This document shows positions 32,791 through 44,142 of a stretch of DNA of 64,000 nucleotides, piece after piece; the first letter of the stretch is position 1, and the number at the start of each line of letters is the position of its first letter. The position numbers and the translations under genes are program-made. The notes under the pieces are model-generated. The model ran no database searches. It saw only the letters and a list, made by a program, of their open reading frames with translations, and was not told the DNA's origin. The stretch lies in the NCBI RefSeq assembly GCF_958298935.1, contig NC_084928.1, positions 19,685,501 through 19,749,500 on the forward strand, written 5' to 3'. The stretch is from Phragmites australis (Eukaryota; Streptophyta; Magnoliopsida; Poales; Poaceae).

Positions 32791-33164
32791 ATCGGGAAGG
32801 GTAAGTTTGTAGCAACATGGTATAGGGATCCCAACAGAATGGTTGTTTGATGATGGTGCGGGAATGCACGTGTGCTGGTAGTGCACTGTTGGTTGTGATT
32901 GTTCCTGTGTGGGGTCCTAAGGACCGGTTCTTGAACATGTAACCAAATTATTTCCGCACAACCATAATCCTAAGGACCGGTTCTTGAACATGTAACCAAA
33001 TTATTTCCGCACAACCATAAGACCTATATGGGTATAGCCTGACCAACTAATTAGCCACTCCTCTGATTCTGTGGGCACCGTTGGATGATTAAATGGCCCA
33101 AGAGGGGGCTTCTGCAGTGATGTAATCGTCTGTTAGCGGTGAAACCTCAGTGGGTGCCTGCATG
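32791..33164 (+). repeat. Tekay LTR/leader remnant with 53-bp tandem duplication
   Basis: Short matches (TAGCAACATGG, AAGGACCGGTTC, TAGCCT..TAATTAG) tie this to 39420-39630 of the 3' LTR, but it is diverged and shortened. At 32915-33020 a 53-bp unit starting TCCTAAGGACCGG is repeated twice with essentially no difference, implying a recent slippage event. The usual TGGTATCAGAGC primer site was not found. Confidence 0.6.
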
Positions 33165-34270
33165 TTAGTGAGAGCTTTTGATGGACAAGACAATGACAAT
33201 CCACCTCCACCATCACAGCCTTCCCTCGAGCAGCTTCTGGCAATGCAAACTCAAATTCTACAAGGAGTGACCCAGACAATGGCCCAAATGCAGCAGAGTC
33301 CCCTAGCTGCTGCCCCTGCACCGCCACAGTAACCCCGTGACAAGCTCAAAGAGTTCCAAAGGACTAAGCCACCCACCTTGTCTTATGTTGTTGAACATAT
33401 TGACGCCGATGACTAGCTCAAAGTCATCGAAAAGAAGCTTTCAGTTGCTTAGTGCAACAACAAGGAGAAAGTTATGTTCGCTTCACACCAGCTGATGGGA
33501 CCTGCCACAGACTGGTGGGATGCCTATGTCGATGCTCTTGAAGAATCTGACAGCATCAACTGGTAGGAATTCAAGAATGCTTTTCATGCTCATCATGTAC
33601 CCCAAGGAGCTATCAAGATCAAGAAAAAGGAATTCCTAGAACTCAAGCAAGGAGCATTGATTGTGAGTGAGTATGTCACTAGATTCACTCAGTTGTCCCG
33701 GTATGCACCAGAAGATGTAGATACCGATAAGAAGAAGCAAGATTGTTTCTTGTAAGGACTAAATGTTAGACTGCAATACATATTCTCTGGCTTCTCATGA
33801 TTTCAAGAACATTTAAGTCCTTGTAGATCGTGCTCTTATCTTGAAGCACAAGATAAACAAGATTGAGCGCAAGCGCAAGACGGACCGCCTAGGTTAGTCA
33901 AGCAGCAACACCATGCCCCATTATGACTCTTCTTAATCTGAATCCTCGAATCGTTCTAGTCAGCAGTACAATCGGCCTGAGACCTAGTCTACAAATTAAA
34001 GCTCCTCTAGGAATGCACGATAGTACCAGCACTCCAACTTTCAAGCGCCCCGCACTTCAAGTCTGATACCTCAAAGGAACAACAACACTGGTATCAACAC
34101 TCAAGCCTCTGCCAAAGGAAAACATTTTTTCTATTATGGAGTCGGGGACATTTTGCTTTCCAATGCCCTCAGAAGCATCCAAATCAGCCACCCGTCCAAG
34201 GTGCAAACAAGCAGAACCACAATAGGAATTAGTCCCAGAATCAAGCAAAGCAAAAAGTTGCTAGAGGCCG
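33165..34270 (+). pseudogene. Tekay gag, degenerate
   Basis: The frame has a Pro/Gln-rich start (GQDNDNPPPP, LEQLLAMQTQ), then FQRTKPPT, GPATDWWDAY, the FKNAFHAHHVP segment and YVTRFTQLSRYAPEDV. These are standard landmarks of the retrotransposon gag domain of Tekay-like elements. The zinc-knuckle region near 34120-34170 is recognisable only with a frameshift (YYGVGD, then FQCPQKHP). At least five in-frame stops occur. Confidence 0.85.
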
Positions 34271-34640
34271 TGTGAAACATGTGGCAGTTGATGAAGCTCA
34301 AGATGCATCAAATGTTGTGATTGATATGTTTCTTATCAACTCCAACCCCAGTACAGTGTTATTTGATTCTGGATCATCGCATTCTTTTATACCAACCAAG
34401 TATGTGGCAAAATACAATATCAACCATGTATCTCTTATGAAGCATAGAATGATTGTTAGCTCCCTAGGTAAAGAAATGAAAGCAAGACATGTATGCCCTA
34501 ACCTTAGTATTAAAAATAAGGGGGGTAGATTTTCTAGCAAACCTTATCGTTTTGGAATCCGAAGGGATAGATATCATACTAGGAATGGATTGGTTAACCA
34601 AATTCAATAGAATTATCGACTGTGAAAGAAGAGTAGTTCG
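34270..34640 (+). pseudogene. Tekay aspartic protease domain
   Basis: The frame reads ASNVVIDMFLINSNPSTVLF, then DSGSSHSFI. This contains the retropepsin-like active-site motif DSGSS at about 34368. It is followed by VDFLANLIVLE and DIILGMDWLTK, the conserved GMDWL end of the Gypsy protease. A frameshift between KNK and VDFLA separates two open stretches (34272-34610 and 34489-34905). Confidence 0.85.
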
Positions 34641-35480
34641 TCTGTCTCCTAAAGAAGGAAAAGGAGTGGAATACGTTGCAGAAGTATTGCCAATGGCCAG
34701 AGGGACCGTCAATCAAGCTGATGGAAATCCAATCGAGAGCATTCGAGTCATATGTAAATATCCGGATGTATTCCCAGAAGATTTGACAGGTATGCCCCTT
34801 GACCGTGACTTCGAGTTTGTTATAGAACTAGTACCTGGTACTACTCCTATTTCAAAAAGGCCGTATAGAATGCCTATTAATCAGTTAGCAGAACTTAAGG
34901 AATAATTGCAAGACAAAGGTTATATCCGACCTAGTTCGTCACCATGGGGTGCACCAATAATTTTTTTACCCAAGAAGGATGGCACTCAAAGGATGTGTAT
35001 AGATTATCAAACCTTGAATGAGGTAACCATCAAGAATAAATACCCTCTTTCTAGGATCGATGACTTATTTGATTATCTTAGAGGTGCATCTGTGTTCTCT
35101 AAGATTGATCTTCGCTCAGGATATCATCACTTGAAGATTCGAGCATTAGACATCCCTAAAACCGCTTTCATCACCCATTATGGACTATATGAGTATATGG
35201 TCATGACTTTCGGATTGACCAACGCCCCTTCCTACTTCATGTATTTGATGAAAAAGGTATTCATGGAGCACCTGGATAAGTTTGTAGTAGTCTTTATCGA
35301 TGACATTCTAGTTTTCTCCAAGAATGAAGAGGAACATGCAGAACATCTGAGATTGGTTATACAAAAGCTTAAAGATAATCATTTGTATGCTAAGTTGAGT
35401 AATGTGAGTTTTGGCTAGATCAAGTTTCTTTTCTCGGTCATATCATCTCTGCCAGAGGAGTAGCAGTTGATCCTAGAAAG
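34640..35480 (+). pseudogene. Tekay reverse transcriptase
   Basis: The linker PDVFPEDLTGMP and the motif PISKRPYRMP lead into [59 protein letters not shown] and the catalytic [10 protein letters not shown] (about 35291-35320) are all present. Only three stops or frameshifts interrupt the domain: one before LQDKGYI, and a frame break after AKLSNVSFG near 35416. It is among the best preserved pol segments in the window. Tekay affiliation comes from these motifs and the chromodomain downstream. Confidence 0.92.
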
Positions 35481-36060
35481 ATAGAAGACATTTTGAATTG
35501 AAAGCCTTCCTAGAATGTCTCCGAGAACTGTAGTTTCCTTGGATTAGCAGGTTACTACCATCCATTCATAGAAGGTTTCTCCAAGATTGCAAAGCCTATC
35601 ACTGAGTTACCTTATAAATGGACCCCTACTTGTGAGGCAAGTTTTAAAGAGTTAAAGAAAAGACTAATATCTGCACCAGTATTAGTCATGCCAGATACAC
35701 AAAAGTTATTCTCCATCTATTGTGACGCTTCTCGTCAAGGATTAGGATGTGTTCTTATGGAAGAAGGCCATGTTGTAACCTATGCATCAAGGCAATTGAG
35801 GAAGCACGAGGAACACTACCCTACATATGATTTGGAGTTAGTCGTCGTGGTACATGCACTCAAAATATGGAGACACTATTTGATTAAAAAAAGATGTGAG
35901 ATATATTCGGATCATAGAAGTTTGAAGTCTATCTTTACTCAGCCTGATCTCAACCTCAGGCAGTGAAGATGGTTAGAGCGTATTAGAGGTTATGACTTGG
36001 GAATTAATTATCATCACAGAAAGGCGAATGTAGTTGCCGATGTAGAAAGGCTCATCTCAA
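35480..36060 (+). pseudogene. Tekay RNase H domain
   Basis: [20 protein letters not shown] is recognisable upstream in broken frame. The open frame 35688-35966 gives [40 protein letters not shown] and [13 protein letters not shown] residues ([10 protein letters not shown]), the conserved Gypsy RNase H with its catalytic Asp/Glu/Asp pattern. The next stop follows LNLRQ. Confidence 0.88.
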
Positions 36061-37120
36061 AGTGATGACGGTGCAAAACAGACTACCCGAGTTATGCAAG
36101 GAGTCTGAGAGACTCAATCTCAGATTGTTAAACAACGCAGAAACCATGGTAATGGAAGTCAATTATACATTGGAACAAGAAATCTGCAAAGGACAACTCA
36201 AGGAATAAAAGATTATGGAAATCAAGCAGCATATTAAGGAGGGTAAAGCCCTAGATTTTAGTGAGGATGAGAATGGAATGATATGGTTTGAGAAGCGTAT
36301 CTGTGTCCCAGATATCAAACTTATCATGGAAACTATACTTCGAGAAGCGCATGAGTCTGCATATTCTATTTATCTTGGAAGCACCAAGATGTATCAAGAT
36401 CTTAAAGATTGGTATTGGTGGTATGGCATGAAGAGAGAGATTGCAAAGAGTCAAAGCTGAACGTTAGAGAGTCAAAGTTGAACATCAGAGACCCACTGGA
36501 CTGCTTCAACCTTTGAAGATACCAGAATGGAAATGAGAAGAAATTAGTATGGATTTTATTATTCGATTGCCCTGAACTCAATCTAGATATGGTTCTATTT
36601 GGGTTATAGCGGATCGCTTTATGAAAGTTGCTCATTTTATTCTAGTCAAGACCACATACACATGACCTAAACTTGTTGAGTTGTATATCACCCAAATTAT
36701 ATGTTTGCATGGAGTACCCAAGAGGATAGTGTCTGATATAGGAAGCTAGTTTACCTCCAGGTTTTGGCAAAAGCTACATGAGTTATTGGACACTAGGTTA
36801 AACTTTAGTTCGGCATATCATCTGCAGACCAATGGTCAGACCAGGTGGGTAAATCAAATTCTAGAAGATATGTAGAGAGCTTGTGCCTTGAAAAATAAGA
36901 CTAGTTGGGATAAAAATCTTCCCTATGTAGACTTCTCCTACAACAATAGTATCAGGCTAGTTTAAAGATGCCGTCGTTTGAAGCTTTGTATGAAAGAAAA
37001 TGTAGGACACCGTTGTACTGGAATGAGACTAGCGAAAGTCAAGTTTCTAGTTTGAAAATTCTAAGAGAAGCAGAAAGGCAAGTACAGTAGATCAGGGAAA
37101 ATCTGAGAACAGGTCAAACA
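36060..37120 (+). pseudogene. Tekay integrase, degenerate
   Basis: The N-terminal zinc-binding segment is visible (36215-36460: EAHESAYSIYLGSTKMY), but the second His is Tyr and the paired Cys are lost in a frameshift. The core keeps ISMDFIIRLP and VSDIGS, the first two catalytic Asp. The third catalytic residue is gone: the usual GQxERVNQ reads GQTRWVNQ. A short duplicated RVKAE/RVKVE phrase occurs at about 36450-36490. Several stops are present. Integration activity is impossible. Confidence 0.85.
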
Positions 37121-37620
37121 CGAAAGATGAGTTATGCTGATCATCGACATCGTGAGTTGAATTTTGAAGCAGGTGACTTCGTATATCTACGAGTCTCACC
37201 GATCAGAGGTTTCCGCAGATTTAAAGTCAAAGGAAAACGTACACCTAGGTTTATAGGACCTTTCAAGGTATTGGAAAAACGTGGAGAAGTAGTATATCAA
37301 TTGGAGCTACTGCCTCAGCTAGCAGATTTTCATGATGTTTTCCACGTATCATAGTTGAAGAAATATCTACGAGTTCTCGAGGAGCAGATTCCTCTAGAGG
37401 AAATAGAAGTCGGAGAGGATCTCACCTACATGGAGTATCCTATCAAGATTCTAGAGGCGTCATAGTGAATTACCAGGAACAGAAGGATCCGTATGTGCAA
37501 GGTACAGTGGAATCACCATTCAGAAGAAGAAGCGACATGGGAAAGAGAATCAAAACTGAAAGTCGAGTTTCTGCAGCTCTTCTCTGATCATTCTGAATCT
37601 CGAGGGCGAGATTCATTTTA
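37121..37620 (+). pseudogene. Tekay integrase C-terminus and chromodomain-like region
   Basis: YADHRHRELNFEAGDFVYLR, FKVKGKRTPRFIGPFKVLEK and FHDVFHVS are the GPY/F-type module. After stops, YPIKILEAS, a KVQWNHHSEEEATWERE motif and a FLQLF tail form the chromodomain-like end of Tekay/Del chromoviruses. The purine-rich AAGGAGAGTAGG just before 37634 is the probable polypurine tract. Confidence 0.88.
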
Positions 37621-37633
37621 AGGAGAGTAGGTT

Positions 37634-40616
37634 TGTAGCACCCTAATTTTCAAGTTTTTGAAAATAGTAATAATATATCTTTTCCTTAGAATTAGGGTGT
37701 TAAACTTTGTCCGAAAACCCTAGGTGTAAATTTACTTTCTAAATTAAATAATTAATTTAGGTTACATTTTGGATGTGTTGCATTCATGCTGAGTAGTAGA
37801 AATAGGGTTTGTTGTGTAAAAAAATTTTGAAAGCTTTGAGGCACGCCATTCAAATTTTGGAAAAGTTTGAAAATGCTTTCATAAAAGAAAAAAATAAACT
37901 CTATCTTCCCTGGGCTGGAATTCCCTTTTCCTTCTTTTTCGTTTGGCCCAGGCAGTGCCCATCCTCCACCTCCCTTCCTCCCCTACCTCCCCGCCTTCCC
38001 TACTGCTCAGCGCCCCTGAGCCCGTCTCCTTCCTCACGCCACCGCTTAAGCCTGTCTCCTTCATTCCGCCTTCGAATCCAACAAACCCAACCGAATATGG
38101 ACTCTTCTCTACGCGTGTATCCTTCCCGCCTATATAAGTTCCCCTCTACCCCTTCAATCTATTTCCTCATACCGAGCTGTCCCGCGACCCTAGCTACCTC
38201 TACCATTGCCGAACTCACCAAGCTCGTGCAATCCACCGCACCGGAGCTGCCCCGCCCTCCTTGATTGGATCTCCAACTTTGTAAGCTCGAAAGCAAGCTC
38301 GTCGGCCCCTCCTTGATGCCCAACAATCGCTGGAAGTGCCCCCCAGTCGCTCGCCGGTCTTTGCTGCCACTATGCACCATGGAAATGCTTTGGTGAGTCT
38401 TGGTAATGCCCGTTTCTCAAGCAAATGGATTCGTCGTAGCCTATGCATCATCCTCCACCGCTCACCGTTGTTTTTTGTGCCCGACGACGAGCTTTGCTCG
38501 TGCACCGACAAGGCTATCGCTGCTCATTCCCTCCCACCGTCGCTCAGTCAGCTGGACCGGTTCCCACTTGCCCTCGGCCATTAGATCCAAAATCACGGAT
38601 AAGATTAGATCTCCACTTACCCCTTCGCCATCAAATCAAAAACTGCCACGTGACCACCTTAATCCCAGTCAGCTTCTGTCGCACGTGGCCACCACATCAG
38701 CCACAATGCCGACTTGTCTAGCTAGGTCAATAGAGCCTTTACCCAGTCAATTCTAATTGTTTTTAATTGAAAAAAATGGCAATTTTGCACTTCAGCCCCT
38801 AAACTTCTCTGTATTTACAAAAGCCCTATCTTTTTACAGTTTAGTCCCTAAACATTTCTTTATTTATCAATAGGTCCCTCTGTTTTTAAAAAAAGGTATG
38901 TCCTATCTATTTTTATTCAAATTAAGTCCTTTTCTTTTACAGTTTTAACCCTAAACTTGTTTTAGCATAACTTTCTCACCCTAGCATCAATTTAGATGAT
39001 TTTCGTGCTCTCGTGTTCGTAGCAGCGTGTACTACCTTTTAGTTCCTTTTGCATAGATGTTAGCTATTGTTTGGTGTATTATTCTTTGTTAGTTTTATTG
39101 TGTGCTTTTCGATGTGTTTCGAGAGCAGACGAGGAGCAGTTCAAGAATCTCCAGGACCAAATCTTTGAAGAGTCTAAGCAACAAGTTAAAAGAGGAAAGT
39201 GTCCTTGAACATTCTGATCCTAATTTTTCAAATGTGTTCTTTATTTCAAACATGCATGTTGCTAATTCTAAATCCTATTTACTTATAGTACGTTATTCCC
39301 TATATTCCTTGTCGCCTAGTTGTTAGTAGTGGTTATGTTGGGTAGCTTATGCTTAGCTTTGTATAAGGGTATAGATGGGTAGTCAGCTAAACATGACTAA
39401 CGTAAGATGCCACTATGAGTTGTGTAATTTTTGTACTGGTATAGCAACATGGAACTTTAGGTCTTGAGTAAAGAGTTGCTAGTGATGGTGGTTACAGTTA
39501 TAGTTTTGGTTTGGCAATTCCTCAAGTAACCTAAGTAAGGACCGGTTCGTGGTGCGACAACCCAAGAAGTATGTACCAACCAAGAGACCTGGTATGAAAC
39601 AGGCTTAGCCTATTAATTAGTGGATTCCAGTATTGTGCATGCCAAACAGTAAGAGTGGATGTATGTGAACAACTAAGGCTAGAACCATTTGGTTAGTGGT
39701 ATGAGATGTGTAGTGGAAGGGAAGAGTAAAATCTTGCTGGAGCTACAAGGTGCAAAAGGGGCTTCTGGTGGCGTGAATACCACTTTGATGGTGGTGAAAC
39801 TTAGCAGGCATGCACATACTAAATGAAACTTTTTAACGGCCTTATAGTGATTTTTCGGGTGACACACCACTAGCGTATGTTAAGTGTTTCACGGATATGA
39901 CAACAAGAAAATCATGACTCGTGGGGAAAGTTTGGCAACCTCTGTAGTGTGTAAAATCTAATATATCAGTCATGCTCACGGTCATGAGAGACTTGGATCC
40001 TCACATGATTAGTTAGTTGGATTAGTCTGTTTGATTGGATAGTTTTTTTTGTTACCTTTGGAGGGTATCAAGTCAGATGGTTTGGGAATTTGAAGTGGTT
40101 TTGAGGTACTTGGAAAATATGTGGAGGTATTTCAAAGAGATGGAAGTCTAGTGATGAATCACATAGTTAAATAGGATGCTTTTTATAACTCTACGATAAC
40201 ATAGTTGGTATTTGTGCAAATTTAACCTGTTATCGTATGTTCCTTTATTTAAGCTTACATGTCATTTATTTTCACACTTGTAGAGTACGACATGTACTCA
40301 CACTTGCTATATTCGTCCAAATATAGATTAAGTGCTGCTCAGACAATGGAGAACTTGACTACTACATCTATGAAGATAAAAATTGCTAGGCTGGAAGACC
40401 TCCAATCAATTGTCTGTAGAAGATAGGAGCTTCGCTGTGTTTTGCTAATATGTTTTCGTTAAAGATTTTGAGATCTTTCTATCTTATTTAAGTTAAACGT
40501 TGTAATAATAATACTGTGTGTGATACACTGATGAAGTTGTTATATGTGTAAAACTTGATTCTGATATATATATAATTTACGTAAGATTTTATCTCTTTAT
40601 AAAATCAGATGTGACA
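37634..40616 (+). repeat. Tekay 3' LTR (2983 bp)
   Basis: It starts TGTAGCACCC and ends CAGATGTGACA. The TATA box CTATATAAG lies at 38129-38137. Downstream is a CT-rich leader and a GT-rich region with possible splice sites (GGTGAGTCTTGG at about 38392). Landmarks shared in reverse with 29738-32712 and 62179-64000 identify the LTR family: CTCAC..TCATGAGAG near 39970 and AAGGACCGGTTCG near 39537. Its right end directly abuts the protease C-terminal codons. ORFs inside it are not considered genes. Confidence 0.88.
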
Positions 40617-40876
40617 ACATGTGCTACGACTTCACCGGCCAGAAGGCGATCTTCATTCCGGCAGTGTCTTTCAAGTTCAGCGATGGCGCCGTGTTCGTGT
40701 TCGACTTTTTCGAGGTCATGATATTCCCGGAGCAGCCGACAATCGGGCACCTCGCGTTCGCGGCCAGGCCTCCGATGATTCCGTTCACCATCGTCGGCAA
40801 CAGGCAGCAGCGGTCGGCCGAGGTGATCTACGACGTAGCCACGGAGAAGATCGGATTTATCCCGGCCAGCTGCTGA
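40617..40876 (+). pseudogene. Aspartic protease (nepenthesin-like), C-terminal part
   Basis: The frame MCYDFTG, then PAVSFKFSDGAVF, PFTIVGNRQQRSAEVIYDV and EKIGFIPASC ends in a stop codon. This is the typical last 85 residues of nepenthesin-like proteases, with the TIVGNxQQ motif and a terminal Cys. It continues the gene broken at 27840, 12.8 kb to the left. Compared with the family, about 25 residues between LPTQA and MCYDF are missing, so host sequence was deleted at the insertion. A polyadenylation-like AATAAA follows at about 41021. Confidence 0.9.
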
Positions 40877-41599
40877 TTCTTAATTCCTGGCGGATTGATT
40901 AATGATTGAAGTGTATCGTGTCTGATACATTTTGATCTGTTCTATGATTTCCGAGTATGAATAAGTTGAATGTGCTGTATGTTTTTCGTTTGTTCAATGC
41001 TCGTGGAGTGTTCGAAAGACAATAAAATTTCTGTACTCTGAGCCGTACTGTTTATAGCCGTTAACCCGTGCAATCGCACGGGGCTGGAGATGTACTTTTT
41101 TAATTTATATTGCAAGAGAAAAAAAAATGCTACCTTTTTGCAAACATGGCAAAATCATCTCTTGTTTTAGTCTACATTAGTAAAAACTACCATCTAAAAG
41201 CGCCTCAAGGTGTAGACTGACCCGGCTCGTAAGATAGAGAGGCAGGGGCTTGTTTAAATATCTGGTTTTGGACTTTAGAGGTACTATTATTGAAAAGTTT
41301 TAGGGTAAAACTGGATCACTACTTTTACGGACTCTTTTTTGAACCCGAGGCAGGAGAGCTGCCAAGGTATATTAGAAGAAATAAAAGAAAACATAGAAGA
41401 CTTAAAACAACAGAGCCTCTTCAGCTCAAAAGATTCTACTTAACCTCTGAAAGCAGCGCTACGCAGCCAAAAACCCAAACAGCAACTAAGGGCCAGCGTT
41501 CCAGAGCTGTCTGTTGGATCTAGGTGATCAGATCTCCTACAGCTAGTCTCTTTTGCTCGATATCCTCTTTTGTTTTGAACGCCACTTGCAGCGTCGACT
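40877..41599. other. 3' flank of the protease gene
   Basis: AATAAA near 41021 is the likely polyadenylation signal of the former protease gene. A short palindrome ACCCGTGCAATCGCACGGG at about 41065 resembles motifs common at plant transposon ends but could not be assigned. The open frame 41290-41523 (PEAGELPRYIRRNKRKHRR) looks repeat-derived; no domain was recognised. Confidence 0.4.
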
Positions 41600-41726
41600 G
41601 CTTCTGCTTTTATAGACATGTTGCGATGGAAATAGTGATCAAAATTATATTTGGAGCCGTGTCGAGATCCAAGTCTCAAAATCTTTATTTTTGTGTTTGA
41701 TCTGCACCTGTTTTAACCGGAGGGAG
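41600..41726. mobile_element. Stowaway-type MITE fragment (Tc1/Mariner)
   Basis: The stretch AAATAGTGATCAAAATTATATTTGGAGCCGTGTCG resembles the body of a common grass Stowaway family, with GACACGGTCTCC and TTGATCACTA in the complement. It is followed by AACCGGAGGGAG at the right end. The left terminal repeat is missing. No TA duplication can be confirmed. Confidence 0.5.
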
Positions 41727-41849
41727 CGAACACTTTTCCATGACCCAACGACATGCTGCTCAAGTAACACACTTACAAATCTCTCTGTAAAATGCTATTC
41801 TTATGTGTGTCTTCGTGTAGTGATGTAGCGCTGAGAAATCAATTTAAAA

Positions 41850-43296
41850 TGTGTCTTAGTTTATATGTGATGTGTGATAGAAACTGTTGTCAATTTGATT
41901 TGTCATGTTTTGAATTGTTTGAGCTTAGTTTGAGTATTTTTATTATAAACTAACTGGAGTTGAAGTTGAAGAAATATTTTTTCTTGTCTCATAGTGTGCA
42001 GGTGACGGATGCGACTTGACAGTTGACGGTAGGTGATCGGGGCTAAGTGGGTGCTTGATGTCGGATATCAAGGAGGCCAGATGCAGTCAAGGGTGCTCCT
42101 AGCTGTATACATGAAGGCTAAGCAAAATATGAAATTGAGGATAAAGACTGCATGTTGATAAAGTCAAGTGAAAGAGATGCTAGTGCAAATGACAAGGCGG
42201 TCCGAGGAATCGAGAGTGGGAAAGACTTATAGGCAGTCAGGATCGCAAGACGGAGTACACGTGTCGACATCAGAGCGCTTGCTTAAGGTGTAAATAAGTG
42301 GCAAGTCACGTTTTGAGAAGTGTGCAGAGGGTTTCACGGGTGTGCCTTAAAACCGTGGGAGGACTAGAGGAATATGTAGCACTATCGCGAAGCTTACATT
42401 TAGGTGAAGTTAAGTCGAAAAGGGTCACAACTGTTCGATGAACAAAACAAAATGGACCAAAATACCCTTAGTGGTAGGTAGGAGTGTCCTACAAGAGAGA
42501 GGTATTTTTGTAACAAGCTAGAAAACTTAGAGGTTAAGTTTTCTAGACATATAAATAGAGCAGTAGGGCTATGAAACAGTTTAAACTAGCAACTTGAATC
42601 CCTTCTGCTATCCATTGGAGAGCCTAGCGCTAGGGTTTTAGAGGAGAGTAAGGAAGAGTGCTTAGCCTATGTAATAGGTGCGAATTTTGAGAGGAAAGTC
42701 TTTGTAATTTTTCTAAAATAGGACTAATCTCTTTGAGTAATAAATTTTATGTTTTTGCATATGCTTAAATTCTCCTCCTTCTAGTGTGTCCCTCAATTGG
42801 TTCCGTTGTTGTTTTTTTTGCAAGTTTTGGATCTTAGTTGCAATTTTTGTTTACGTGCTTGACCTGAATTTTTTCATCTTGTTGGAGTTAATCTTCTAGT
42901 TGCTAGAGGTATAAAATTCGTATACAAAAGTACACAATTAGGTATTAAATTCATTTGTTTCTAATCCATCAACTTGGAGATTTTTTTCACCCGGTAATCA
43001 TCTCCTTGAGTTTTTGTGTTTCTTCTAAAGATCCAATTTTTATATGGGGTTAAGTCATAGATCGGTTGGCTATGGAATCTAGTGTTCGATTTCAACTATG
43101 AGACCACCTTTTGTTGGATTTTTAAATCTGGTTTTTGATCAGAACTTTCGGATTGAGCCTAAATTTCTGCTATGTTGCTCTTTATAGTGATTCCTTCTTG
43201 AGGTGCGTTGGGTGAACAAAGAGTAGACCATCTATTTTGTAAAAAAAATTGTAAAGTGCCTATTCACCCTCTCTAGTCACCTATCTTAGTCGTACA
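41850..43296 (+). repeat. Copia (SIRE-like) LTR without body
   Basis: It starts TGTGTCTTAGTTTATATGTG, like 20225, and ends CTTAGTCGTACA. Shared landmarks with LTR A include GTGCAGGTGACGGATGC, GACAAGGCGGTCCGAGG, ATATAAATAGAGCAGTAGGG (TATA region) and a 3' end with GTGCCTATTCACCC. No primer site, gag or pol follows. The flanking 5-mers (TAAAA and AGCAC) do not match, so it may be a solo LTR with decayed flanks or a truncation product. Confidence 0.7.
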
Positions 43297-43399
43297 AGCA
43301 CAAAATTAAAGCACCCAATTTCATCAATTCGAAGGTTTATCAATGTGAGAAGATGTGACATTGAAAATTCTCATTTTGGAATAGAAGATATGGCAGCTT

Positions 43400-44142
43400 G
43401 GAAGTTAGAACTCAGCCCCGAGGGGGATACATATATATGTACGTAGACTGATGCGTGTTTGCCCGATCTTCCCAGGTGCTATGTAAGGTACTCATATTAC
43501 CGAACAGATTCATGCCATCTGTTCTCATAGCAAACCTAATATTTCTCAATTCTTCAACAAACCAACCAAATTTGGAATGAACGATTTGCCACTGAGTAGA
43601 ATCCGCTAGGTGCCGTATCATTGCGTCATTCTTACAACCCTCCTTATGCTAACACACCCATTATACCTCATTTCTGTTGGCAAACAGACGCTTCAGATAG
43701 AGAATTATAGGAAAATTCCACACCACCTTCCTAGGACCACCTTTATTTTTCTACGCCTCCATCCCCGTCATCACTATCATTTCTACGCTTATATCGATGT
43801 GTTCCACAAGCGGGGCATTGATCCAGCTCTGCATATTCTCCATGAAACAAGATACAATCCTGCTTACATGCATGTATTTTTCTATTTCCAATCCTAAAGG
43901 ATAAATTATCTTCTTTGCGTCTTAGACACCCTCAGGCACCAAGTTCCCCTCCTGTAGCATGTCCCTTAGCAGATCCAGCAATACTTTGAAACTCTTGTTA
44001 GTCCAACTATGGGTAGCCTTCAGTTGTAGAAGATTTAGGTTCCCAAATATCTGCGTGTACTTCTCCTTACATTGGGATAAATGGGCGTCTTGGAATCCTG
44101 CACAAAGTCCTGGAATTTAGCAAACTCAACATTGTTAAACTC
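43400..44142 (-). pseudogene. CACTA TNP2-like transposase remnant (Transposase_21 region)
   Basis: On the minus strand, reading from 44142 leftwards, it gives EEFNNVEFAKFQDFVQDSKT, then after frame changes HACKQDCILFH and AELDQCPACGTSRY. The open frame 43621-43412 follows (MIRHLADSTQWQ, then FVEELRNIRFAMRTDGMNLF and GNMS). These are hallmarks of the TNP2-type transposase: the CPxCGxSRY zinc-like motif, MRHPADxxxW and the LATDGFNPFGNMS motif. The N-terminal continuation is at 52135-51840, on the other side of element E, which therefore inserted into this gene. Confidence 0.88.

Larger units (their letters stand above)
27841..40616 (+). mobile_element. Tekay-like (Del) chromovirus inserted in the protease gene
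   Basis: This is a Ty3/Gypsy element with gag, protease, RT, RNase H, integrase and a chromodomain-type C-terminus, in plus orientation. The 3' LTR (37634-40616) is complete. The 5' LTR has lost its first 33 bp, is interrupted by a Copia LTR at 28356, and ends in poorly matching sequence. Every coding block has stops. Because the left LTR start and adjacent host codons are both missing, the target duplication cannot be seen. Confidence 0.88.

Noticed and set aside
38149..38756. Open frames after the Tekay LTR TATA box
   Set aside because: Same position and style as the leader region of the LTR family, with no conserved protein; probably untranslated leader.
41850..43296. Solo LTR with target duplication
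   Set aside because: The LTR is clear, but the flanking 5-mers (TAAAA and AGCAC) do not match, so I did not claim a clean solo LTR.
43610..43897. 95-codon plus-strand frame
   Set aside because: It is the reverse strand of the TNP2 transposase remnant, which shows the real protein similarity.
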